64,000 nt of DNA. Source: Deinandra increscens subsp. villosa (Eukaryota; Streptophyta; Magnoliopsida; Asterales; Asteraceae). A model generated the notes under the pieces. The model saw nothing but the letters and a program-made list of their open reading frames with translations. It had not been told where the DNA came from and searched no databases. How positions within the stretch are numbered: position 1 is the stretch's first letter; every line of letters starts with the position of its first letter. Positions 34,369 to 44,500 of this stretch are shown one piece after another. The stretch covers positions 27,945,061 to 28,009,060 of the forward strand of contig JBCNJP010000023.1 of the NCBI GenBank assembly GCA_039602395.1, given 5' to 3'. A program made the position numbers and the translations under genes.

Positions 34369-35009
34369 TCATTTAAACCAGTGTGCATATATTCCTAGAA
34401 GACCCGTTGGTGATTGCAAAGTTGCTAATGGAGGAGTTTTCTGCGTATTTTAACTTAAATTACATATGATATCATATTTCAACACTGAAATTTTCTGAAA
34501 GCTAAACCTGACAGGTATCAGTATCGATTGGTCAATTTTTCTTTCTTTAATGCGTTTTGTTTGTAGTTTAGGGGGAGAAATTTGAAAACCAAAAATAGTG
34601 TCTTTGTGTTTTTGTTTTGGTTAAAATGAAAATCCAAAAATAGAGTTTTCATTTTAAGGGGGAGAAAAATAGAAAAATACAAAAACATTGAAAATGGAAA
34701 AATACAAAAACATTGAAAAATGAGAAATTGTATCCGACATGATTGGGAAATGATAGTACATTGGCTTACGTGTCTGACTCATGGATAAAATAGATGAAAA
34801 AGCCATAAGATCATTGTTTGATGTACTTAGTCGGCTCGACATTAAATCAGAAAGTATTCAGATGTGATAAACACTAAATATTAATGCTTGACCAAGTGGA
34901 CAACATCTTGATGCATATCTCATGATATATCAAGAAAAGATATGTGAAAAAGGAAAAATGAGAAGTCACTGTGTATACATGTGTTCATTTTGCAAAGATT
35001 TAAACTTGT

Positions 35010-35275
35010 TTGATTTTCTTTATTTTGTCAAACGATCGGACTTTCTCTGCGTGTCGAAAGACGGACCTGATTGTTGTTCGTTTGACGTTCTGCTTTATTT
35101 TCTTTGGTGTTTCGTATAACTCATCGGACTTTCTCTGCGTGTACGGGAGTACCGACCTGATTGTTGTTGAGGTATACAATTTCAACTTGTTTTATTTTCT
35201 TATTTTGTTAAATCCGAGGCCTTATCTGCGTATCGAAAGATCGACCTTAAGGTAGACGATTTAACGTTCTTATTT
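35010..35275 (+). repeat. Three imperfect 88-bp tandem units
   Basis: Each unit contains a CGGACTTTCTCTGCGTGT-like stretch (35037, 35125; degraded at about 35215), then GACCTGATTGTTGTT or its relic, then TTTATTTTCTTT. The third unit is the most diverged. Confidence 0.75.
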
Positions 35276-36067
35276 CTTTTTGCATGGAACACAGTTGGCT
35301 AAATCATGATTACAATCATTATGTGATTAAAATACAAATGAAATCACAAAGTGTGATATAAAAAGCAAAAACATATTTGTTTATGCCTGATAGTGTGGGG
35401 TACACTGGTCAATGCAAACCTAATCAATTCAATAACATATCCAGATGTTATGAGTATGATTGTGCCTGAGTTTAAGATGGACAAATTATACCAGTAATCG
35501 ACATGACTTGTGTGCTGGAGTAATTGAAATTGAAGTGTAGTTCAGCATGTTATGTTCAATATGATCCCAAGTTGTGATCTTTCTTGCAAAAGACAAAAAT
35601 AGTGTGTGATTCAGTATTTCATTTCTGTATTGCATTTATGTTTCACATCTGAAAAATTTCAAAAAGATTTTCGGTGTGTTTTGATATAAAGTTTCAAAAA
35701 GCCAAAAAGATTTTATTTCTTTTTTGTTTTCGACCGATCGATACAAGATACGAAATCAAAATTTTAAAACTATATCTTGGATTCTCGAAGAGAAGTTTTG
35801 CGCCAAGATTAAATTATTTTTCAAAAGAAAAGGAAAGCCGCGTTTCTGTCTTCTGATTTGCAGGTTTTCTGTGTGATAAAACTCAAGCATGGTAAAAGGG
35901 GAGTATGTTATATCTTTCACAAGTGGATCTTGAAGTTCAAAGTTTGTTCAAGACTGATCCAGCCATGCAAGCTCTAATTCTGACAAGATTTCAAGTTGTC
36001 GATCGGATGCAACATTGTTGAAGATTGAAGACTGAAGTTTAGTTAGAATATAGATACACTACACGTT

Positions 36068-36078
36068 AAGGGGGAGTT
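36068..36078 (+). other. C3 polypurine tract
   Basis: AAGGGGGAGTT directly before the 3' LTR. Confidence 0.9.
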
Positions 36079-36435
36079 TGTTGAAGCATATTCCTATGCT
36101 AGCGTGTGTCTCGTGTATTGTATCTAATCTAGAGCATCTGTGTGAGTTTTATAGTCAATGGCCGTATCAGATGCACCGCCGGACCAGATGATCCGGGCGG
36201 ACCAGATGGTCCGCAGGTGGTACGCTGGCCTGTTTCTAAGTGACTATAAATAACTTGTTAGAGAGAGTGTTTAGGAGTTCTGTCATTTGTAACATCTTAA
36301 CTGTGTGTAAACTGAGTGTGTTTCTCTCTCTACATTGTAACTCTTTGTGAATCAATAAAGCAAAGCTTTATTTACCTTCTTGTTGTTATCTAATTACCGA
36401 ATCATGCAGTAGTAAGATCGTCTCGTGGTTTTACA
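36079..36435 (+). mobile_element. C3 3' LTR
   Basis: 357 bp, the same length as the 5' LTR, with five transitions between them. Followed by the right target copy TTAAC. Confidence 0.93.
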
Positions 36436-36762
36436 TTAACGACCCTGTGAAGTTATAAGTATTTTTCTAAGTGTTTATTTAGAATTACAGTCGCGATGAT
36501 ATATTCGGTTCGAGAAACGGAGGTAAACGGTATATGTGTTGTGTTGTATACGCGCTTTATACCGCGTGTTTAGCCATATATTCACCAGATTATACTTAAT
36601 CTGACGTTTTAAGTATTTCGAGGATGTTTATGAGGCTTTTAGAATATTTCAGTCATTATGAAATTATCGGGGTACATTTACGAGACTTTTACAGTTTAAC
36701 GTTTTAGGAAACACAGTGTATGACTGATCGTTTGGTTATCAACCACTCAAATCTAATCTAGA

Positions 36763-36770
36763 TATAAAAG
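36763..36770 (+). promoter_or_regulatory. TATA box of LTR D
   Basis: TATAAAAG in LTR D. About 45 bp downstream, ACACACACAC and a CT/GC-rich leader begin, as expected around a transcript start. Confidence 0.6.
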
Positions 36771-38039
36771 GGTTTTAAAACCCATTTTCTTTCATTTTAA
36801 CAAAACTCACACACACACACTTGTGTGTGCAGTTGAGAGATACCGAGAGAGCAAAGACTCTCCCCCCTTTTTCTGGCAGCCGGATCCGGCCGGACCACGG
36901 CGGGGCTCCGGCGGCTTCACGCCGGTGACCCGTTTTCGACTCCCTTCCTCCCCTTTTCTTCTCCTAAGCCCGACTCCAAGGTTCCCGAGTTCGTCTCTGG
37001 TCTCGATCGACGGAAAAAATGGCGACAGCCGCGGAGGCGGCGCCGTATGGCGGCAGCGACGCCCCTCTTCTGGCAAGTTCGCGACTCGGGCGGCTCCCCC
37101 TTGTGCGACCAGCGACCACAGTAGAGGTAGGGGTCCGATTGTTCACTCTTTTTCCTCATTTTAAGTTTATTCTTGCTCTAAACCTCCGATATCACCATGC
37201 ATGTGTAGATCTGAAACTGTTGTTGATGTTTGGATGGTGGTTCGCGGCGGTGGCGGAATTCCAGCGGCAGCCATGGCCTCCGGCCGCCGGAATGGGTTCC
37301 GATGATGATAGTGAGTTGGTGTTTGGCTAGAAATGTTGATTGGGTTGTGTTTGGATGCATTTTGGACAAAATTGAGTTAACTCGGTACCGAGTCACTGAG
37401 TCGACTCAGTCAAGCAATCTGGTCAATAGGTTTGACTGGTCAAACGAAGTCAAACTCAGAAACTGACCCCGGATTATTGCTCGTGGTGAAAAACCGCGTG
37501 GAAAGGACTATCTACTCGTTTGATTCAGACAACGTTGCGTTATACGGTTAACCGGGTCCGGGTTCGCAAACCGACCGGAAGGTATAAGCGTATCCGTTAC
37601 TTGGTTATCATTTTAATAATCTTGTATACGCATCGTGTGAGGAACGTATTGTAAACCTAAAGTATTGTTATGATTAAAAAGATGACAACGAAGAAAAATA
37701 TATATAAAGTTTTGGTTATTATTTAAGCAAAAATAAATATAAGTTGTTATCATTTAAGGTTGATAAAAATCATAAGTACGTTATTAATATGATTCTCATT
37801 TTATATAAATAAAAACTTTGGTTTTTATGATAATAGAAATATTGAGATTTCGTAAATAAAATTTATCCTTTTATGTTAATGGAACCTATGATTTCATGTA
37901 AATTATTAAGAAGTAAACTTGTATTATTTTATGTAAAACCCTATAAGATTTTATAAAACATGAAATCAGATAAAGACAAAGGTTTGTAAATATATGACGT
38001 CCGATTTCGGAGAATATATAAGTTATGATTTTCTGTTAA

Positions 38040-38160
38040 ACGAAGTCATGATTTTACATAAACAAAACTATGATTTTATGCTACAAAAGTTATAATTTTA
38101 TCTAAGCAAATTTATGATTTTATGTAAACAAGTTTATGATTTTATGTGGACAAAAGCTAC
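38040..38160 (+). repeat. TATGATTTTATG array in LTR D
   Basis: Five or six copies of TATGATTTTATG or a variant at about 20-25-bp spacing. LTR C has the inverse form CATAAAATCATAA at 54005-54420, consistent with its opposite orientation. Confidence 0.7.
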
Positions 38161-38328
38161 GCTTTCACCTTAATTTATAAAAGTCATAACATCATGAAAA
38201 CGTAATCGAATAAGTATCTATGTATAGATATTTAAGTTATGACTTCGGGGAATATTCTAAGGTTAATAAAAGATAATCGTTCGAGATCCGAGAGTTTCGT
38301 TAGAATAATTAATATGTCAATAAAGCCA

Positions 38329-38364
38329 CACGGTCGTATTGCCACTAAGGGCAATACCACCGTG
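38329..38364. other. 15-bp stem hairpin in LTR D
   Basis: Arms 38329-38343 (CACGGTCGTATTGCC) and 38350-38364 (GGCAATACCACCGTG) pair with one mismatch around a 6-base loop. Confidence 0.8.
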
Positions 38365-39499
38365 TCCGACAGAAATTGTCTTTAGAAATAGACAGATAAA
38401 TACGATTGCATCCGGGTTAAGTCGTATGACTGTATTGGGACATATGGTCGTATCGGGACTTCAACCTACGGACGTATCGTATATATTTGGGCGCGGAGCA
38501 CAACCGAGCCTACCCAGTATTATTGTTGTGTTAAATTAAAGGTACCTATGTTTGTTTAGGTCATCAGATTCTCCGAGCTTGATGCATTGTCGAGTTGCCT
38601 AACCTTCAATTTGTATGCTGGACCAACTGTGAGTTGTAGTTTCCCCTATTTTACTTATCATGTTTTTGGGGTGCATCTGAACCGTGTCTAAACATTGTTT
38701 TTGTGTTCAATATTGTGCTGTGTTATATATCGTGACTTGAGGTGCCGGCGGAATCCCACCGCGTTTATGTTTCGGTACCTGCGGTGTTACCGCGTTTGGG
38801 AAGCGTAGGGTCAATTTAGGTCGTTCTTGTTTTGTTCCTGGAATTGAGGAGCAAGGCCACGAGGCATATGCGTATCCTCACAGCTGTGTAGGTAGATCAA
38901 GGTGTCGCATACCCGTTGTTTTGGGCCCCTTTTGGTTACTTGTGTTGGTTGAACGGGTGATGTCGTATATGTTTGAAACGTGAGGAGGGGCTCGGGAAAG
39001 TCGCTCCGAGTTTCGTCTGATTGCTGGTTTGACCCTAATGGTATTTATCACAGCACTGTGTATTGGAAATGTTTTTAGACTGTTTTGGAGTCAACTGCTA
39101 TGACTCACCAACAACGTTTGTTGTTGACGTGTTTTTGGTTCATATGCAAGTAAGTAACTACTAGGTTGATCTGAAGGATAGGCGGGGATTGGCTAGACTT
39201 GATGTGTGCAAAACCTAGCAGTTGGGGTAGCCTAAGTTCGCGTTCTACGGTGTTGTACCAGTCTTAGAGAACCTGGGCCCAAATGAAACGCAGAGAATAC
39301 ACTAGCACACCGCTGGGCTTGCCAATGGCAGCTCTTCTATTATGGTGATTGACGCTTGGGTATGTCCCGTCGTTTCATTGTTGGACTGGTCAGCCCGTGC
39401 CAAGATAAGGTATATGTTTGCTTCCGCGTGTTCAGATACGGGCAGCCAGTCCCACACCCTCCCCGCGGTGGCGGCCGCGGAGTGGGGTGTGACACCCGT

Positions 39500-40991
39500 G
39501 TTTTGATTCTACTTCCTATGTTATTAACATGCGATGGTTTGATAAAAACAGGAAGCGAATCTGCACAATCTTATAGCAGCTATGGTGGTGATCTTTTGAG
39601 ACGCTTAAACGGCCGAAGTTCTACCCGGCACTTTTCGGTTTGCGATCTTGAGTTTATTTGAGGTGTTAACAAATTATCTTTGGCTACTGGTTAGGGTTTT
39701 TGGTGTTAAACCATTCTGTGGGCTTCACGAAACAAAGTCAAACCGAGGTAATGTAATTTTGAATTGTTATTAACAATAGTGATTTGAACTACAACTTACT
39801 GATTAGCATTAAATTTCAAGTTTTAGCTACTTCTACAGTTGCAGAAAGGTTTTTTAGTTAACTTTTGTTTTTCATGAAAACAACTTCAATTTATGATGCA
39901 AAATTCCCTCTTTCGATTTTTTTTGGCAAGCTATCTTTTATTTATTGTCAATAGTGTTATTGATATAATTACAGTTACAACTGACCATCTTTCTGAGTCT
40001 AAAAGCGAAGGTCTGAAAAAGTTAGAAAATATCGATAGTCAAACACCAAAACAAAAACAAAAAAATCCTCTCTATCCAAGAAAGATAAACTATATGCTAC
40101 TAAAACAGAAAGGTCAGGAAAAAATAATAACCATCAGGATCATAACACCAAAACTAAATATGATTCATTAATAAAAGGTCATATGCCATATTTTTTTTTA
40201 TTTTCAACTTAAAATTGTGTCTATTATTGTGCATTGTTCTTTTAACCTTCCAACTATTTTTTGTATTAATGGTCCCAATAAGGTTATCCATATACGATGG
40301 TGCAAATGGATATACAAGATTGTTTTAGAAGTTTATATCTTGGTGTCATTTGGATAAAGTTGCTATAATGGTGTGTAGTTCAGCATCATAGGGTGGATTT
40401 TGAACATAACGATTATATTAATTTATAAAAAATTACTCTTGTGATTGATGAAGGTATTATATACATATGGATTATCGAGAATGTGTTCATGGCTAAAATG
40501 TTTTATTTACGTATTATTTCTTTCAGTTTTATTTCAAATTTAGTTTTATGTTATATTTCATTTCATGATTTTTATATTACAACCTCGGGTATTTACCAGG
40601 GTCATTGGCTAGTAAAATATAAAGAGGGAACGTTAGAATGGGTCACGCTGCTTGAATACAGTATGTATATATGTGTCGGTCAGTTGTAAACAACAAACGT
40701 CAGATTATTCAATTTACACTCAAGTTTATAGTAATTGGTTTTGTGTTCATCAAGATCTTTTTTTGAACGGCTCAGAATATATTTACTCATAAAAAGTAGC
40801 AAAAAGCCAGACAAAGGAGAAGTACAAATTAAGGAGAAGAAGGTCTAATCGGGAGAACAAGAAACATAAATACATTCTCAAATGATTTCAATGAAATAAT
40901 AACAACAAATGAACTCACTCATTAATATCATTTTAAAAACTCAAAATCACACGTAATAAAAGAATTGCTTCATGAAGAATGGGTATATGAC
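39500..40991. other. Region between LTR D and peroxidase
   Basis: AT-rich. Apart from the possible exon below I see no gene. The right end (about 40780-40991) is the probable 3' UTR and polyadenylation region of the minus-strand peroxidase. Confidence 0.5.
39552..39661 (+). other. Possible exon of an unknown gene
   Basis: After a good acceptor (TTGATAAAAACAG, ending at 39551) lies an open stretch reading SAQSYSSYGGDLLRRLN, then SSTRHFSVCDLEFI and a TGA. Its composition is richer in GC and coding-like than the surroundings. I do not recognise the protein. It could be a last exon, or a relic, of a gene disrupted by LTR D. Confidence 0.3.
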
Positions 40992-41573
40992 TTATAGATG
41001 CATATTGCATACTCTTCGTATCTCACCATGTTTCTTTCCCCTTTTCACACCAATGTTTCCTAATCTCTCCATAGCCGACGAAAAATCTTGAAAAAACTTG
41101 TTCTTGTCATTGGCCAATGTTTGGACCAAAGGCTTCGTTCTAGGGTCCAAAAATAGTGCTTTGTCAGTCGCCAACAATCCCAGTTTCCTTTGTAAGTTTC
41201 CGTAATATGCATTATCAAATGCGAACGGAGTTGTGGCATCAAAAGGTGCCACGACACCGATGTTGGCGCCATGTTGTGGGCATGACATTCTAAGGGATTT
41301 TAGGAGCCTTGGATCCATGTCAGGATCTGACTTGTTTGTCCCTTGAAAGTTGTAAAGGCGGTTCACAAAGTGTTTACAGTGCGCAAAGCCAATAGAATGG
41401 GCTCCTGATAGGACCACCAGATCGTTAAGTGTTAGGCCTTTGGATGAGAAAAGCTGAAGGAGGCTGTCAATAGTGGAATTCGCTTGGGGTACGTTTGAGT
41501 ACACCAAACTTGCCATTGATGTTTGTTTTCCATCCCACCTGCCTTTCTTCACAGGATAATATGGACCTCCAGC
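40992..41573 (-). CDS. PRX19: PRX19-like exon 3
   Basis: 193 codons plus TAA at 40992-40994, from acceptor AATAG|GCTGGAGG. It holds the proximal His and the C-terminal half. Confidence 0.92.
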   Translation of the reverse strand, partial: AGGPYYPVKKGRWDGKQTSMASLVYSNVPQANSTIDSLLQLFSSKGLTLNDLVVLSGAHSIGFAHCKHFVNRLYNFQGTNKSDPDMDPRLLKSLRMSCPQHGANIGVVAPFDATTPFAFDNAYYGNLQRKLGLLATDKALFLDPRTKPLVQTLANDKNKFFQDFSSAMERLGNIGVKRGKKHGEIRRVCNMHL

Positions 41574-44500
41574 CTATTTTAAGAAATCGTATATGTTCTT
41601 TAGTAACAAAAAACAAAATCAAACCACATATAATATACATCTAATATTAGATTTATATCCTAGCTAGCTTGATTTATATATCAGATGTTCGATCTTCAGT
41701 TATCCTATGACTGGAAAACTTTATCTACTTGATTTTATCAACAAAATTTAAATATTTTCAACCCATTTTTATGAACATTGTGTTGGGTTTTACAGTGGGT
41801 ATCCGGGTTGCCCGTTTTAATTTTTACCGAATAAATTAACGGGTCAATTAATCAGATTAATTGCGCAGCGGAAAATAATTTTTACAACGCGAATATAGTA
41901 AAACCGTAGACAGGATCTGATCACCGTGTACGCGTAAATACAGAAAAATTAAATTGAACAATCTAAACAATTTAGATATACCTTGGCGGAGTCCGAACAA
42001 CCGTTCGAGACACCGGGGTTCGACGAACTGGCGCTAGGGCAAACGGTAACGCCCGACTCGAATCTGCGAGTCAAGTCTTCAACCGACTTTGAAGACGGCA
42101 TCTCGGGCATCACGGGCGCGTTCATCTCATGAACGGGCGGTGGTGGCGGTAACGAAACCATGGAATGGATCATGCCATTCCAATCGAACGGTTCCACCGT
42201 GCTTGACGACGAATCCGTCATAGAGACGATTTCGTTCGTCTCGCGTGGAAGCGGCGGAGGAAGTGGCGTGACGGCGGCGGCATACAATGGCGCCGGCCAC
42301 TTAGGGTTTTCACCCGGTTCGACGGTCACGGCACGAGACGGTTCAAATAACGGTCTCGGTGGCGCGGGTAAAGCGAGAACCACCTCGCGGTGGTCCTCGC
42401 CGAAGATGTCGGCAGCGACGGCGGCACGGGCCGCGGCGGCGGCGGTGGTGGCGGCGGCTCTCTCGGCGGCGGCGGCGGCTCTAGCGGCGGCGACGATAGT
42501 CTCGAGTTCCAAGGCGGCGGCAACTAAACGCGGATCGCGTTTCACCATCGTATGCGTCGGAAAGAGCGACGGAGGGAGGTGGTGGTGGTTCGCCGGAATC
42601 GAGAGAGAGAGAGGGGGAGGGGATCGCGACGGCGGGAGAGAGGGAGAGGAGGAGCAATTAGGGTTCTCCTAATCCCTCCCTTTTATAGTTTTTGCTTGAC
42701 TTGTTGGGCAAGCAAAGCCCATTGCGACCTAGAACCCTCTAAGCCCAATGATTAACTAGTCCATTAACCGGTAATGACTAGATAATCATTTGCCGACAAT
42801 TCTCGTAAACGTTTTACGAATTATTGTTTCGTTACGTTAAATAAATAACAATTATTTATTTAAACCGTTTGATTTAATTAATTAACAATTAATTAATTAT
42901 TAGTTCGTTGACACCGGTGTAACTCTTCCGGGTCAAAACCGGGTCGGTTACGCTAAGGGTCGGGTCAGGACATCTAATATCCAACACATTGGAATAGATA
43001 ATCTTCTCATCTCCTACTATATAGCACTTGCACAAAAATCCATATGGTGTAGCTATAAAAACCGAGTATGATAGTAATTACAAGAGCAAACACATAAAAA
43101 AGATGGAAGAGAGAACTTGTAGAATTACCGAGAAAATAGCAAGTTAAACATGTAGGTTTACAGTGGTGAATGGAGAGCTAGAGTAAAAGAATAATATTTA
43201 CCCTTTAACTATATCAATAGTATATCAATAACAAGAAAAAAATAATGCCTAAAAAAGAAAGGAGTACTGTCATTGTTAGTGATATTAAGTACTTTAGTCT
43301 CTTTGTTTATCATGTACATGGTTTCAGTTTATATCCTTTGCAATGACTTTGTACTCATATGACTCTATCGAGCAACTTTTTGATGCTTTGCCAGGCGCCT
43401 CTATATTATCCATCTTATGCTCGCATTGGTTCAAGCTTCCGGTCGTCTCTACTAACATCGGATGTGGATGGATTGAAGCTAGGATTTTATTTCAACATTT
43501 CTAGTATGTCACATTTGATTAATTTGTAGCTGCGTGAACGAAACACGCAGAGCTAAGATCTCGTGAATATATATTATTGGTAATAATATATATACTCCCG
43601 CCAACTTTTATAAATCCTTGTGATTTTTGGCTAAATGTCGTCCCCGACCCATTCCGAATAAACGATTTTTATCACGTGTTGAAAATTATCACACATAACA
43701 AACCATCGTCTAGGCTATGTCACTCATGTTCGGACACAAACTTGCGTAAATAAACTCGATAGGTGTTCGGTAGTTACTCAAGACTCGGAGTCTTATTAAA
43801 TTTGTTGCAGCGCACCTTAAGGTGAGTTTCACAACTCTGTTTATGTTACATCCGGTTGGAGATGGTAACACGCTAATAATAAACTGTTTCTTAAGATTAA
43901 AGATATTGCCACGATATATGGCATGCTCACTAGAATGTTACACCAACTTAAGTCCTTACAGTTTGAGTCGTTAATAGTGAATAGCGAGGTGATATTGAGT
44001 AGTACTATTGAGATTTGACAAACCTCACTCAGCAGGCACGTGATGCACCACCCGAATGGAGGTCGGACTGAGAACAATGTCAGCCTAAATATACCGTGTT
44101 CTGGTGGACACAGGGAAGGCAAAACACGTAGGTTATTCCTGCGTGCATTAGTTAGCTTCGGTTACGAACCATTTAGTGACATGAAAATAGGGTAACTACC
44201 TACCATATGGATTATGCTTTAATTCTTACATTACTATTTACTAACAATAACTGTCGTGTTCGTGTGACATTACTAATTACGGATAAAAATTGTCGTATCA
44301 GTAGGATAATATTATACACTTGTGTATACAATACTTGCTGAACTCACCAACATTAGTTGACACATGCTTTTTATGCATGCTTTACAAGTTGCTAAGAGTA
44401 TCTAGCATTGGACGCCTATGATTTGGCAAAAACATTTCTTTTTATTTTGGGAATTGCTTATAACTTTTCTAGAATCTTGAACTTGTTATTTACATAGCGG

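Larger units (their letters stand above)
34369..36078 (+). other. C3 3' non-coding region
   Basis: 1.7 kb without genes. It contains several purine tracts resembling polypurine primers (GGGGGAGAAA at about 34571 and 34658, AAAAGGGGAGTATG at about 35896, AAGGGGGAGTT at 36068-36078), a short duplication with AAATACAAAAACATTGAAAA (34670-34720), and a three-unit repeat of about 88 bp. Confidence 0.75.
27689..36435 (+). mobile_element. Copia C3, gag-only, inserted in LTR D
   Basis: Complete plus-strand element with target duplication TTAAC (27684-27688, 36436-36440) and two 357-bp LTRs differing at five sites, all transitions. It has a primer site, a gag region with two zinc knuckles and a long coiled coil, and a polypurine tract, but no protease, integrase, RT or RNase H. 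It must therefore use another copia's enzymes. Its gag is split by a solo LTR of gypsy family A (30146-32708). Confidence 0.92.
27083..39494 (+). mobile_element. Solo LTR D (gypsy-like), split by copia C3
   Basis: An LTR starting TGTAACACC and ending GGGGTGTGACA, with a perfect target duplication CCCGT (27078-27082 and 39495-39499) and no interior of its own, hence a solo LTR. Without the C3 insertion it is about 3.66 kb (27083-27688 plus 36441-39494). It contains a TATA box (TATAAAAG, 36763-36770), a GC-rich stretch (36870-37130) probably corresponding to the transcript leader, a hairpin, a TATGATTTTATG array and the conserved GACTCACCAAC box (39102-39112). Confidence 0.88.
41781..42986 (-). 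mobile_element. Solo LTR F in peroxidase intron
   Basis: 1206 bp with ends TGTTGGATATT...AACCCAACA (minus strand) and a perfect target duplication CATTG (41776-41780, 42987-42991). It has a clear TATA box (CTATAAAA, minus, 42681-42688), a CT-rich leader, a 199-codon open frame (42548-41949) and a splice-donor-like CCAAG|GTATATC at 41982/41981. No internal region, hence solo. Confidence 0.9.

Noticed and set aside
36823..37164. Overlapping GC-rich open frames in LTR D
   Set aside because: Several frames on both strands are open at once, which is expected in the GC-rich leader of this LTR; none has a recognisable domain.
42160..42672. 170-codon plus-strand frame with Ala runs
   Set aside because: Antisense of the GCC/GCG repeats in the LTR F frame. 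Promoter and donor are on the minus strand.
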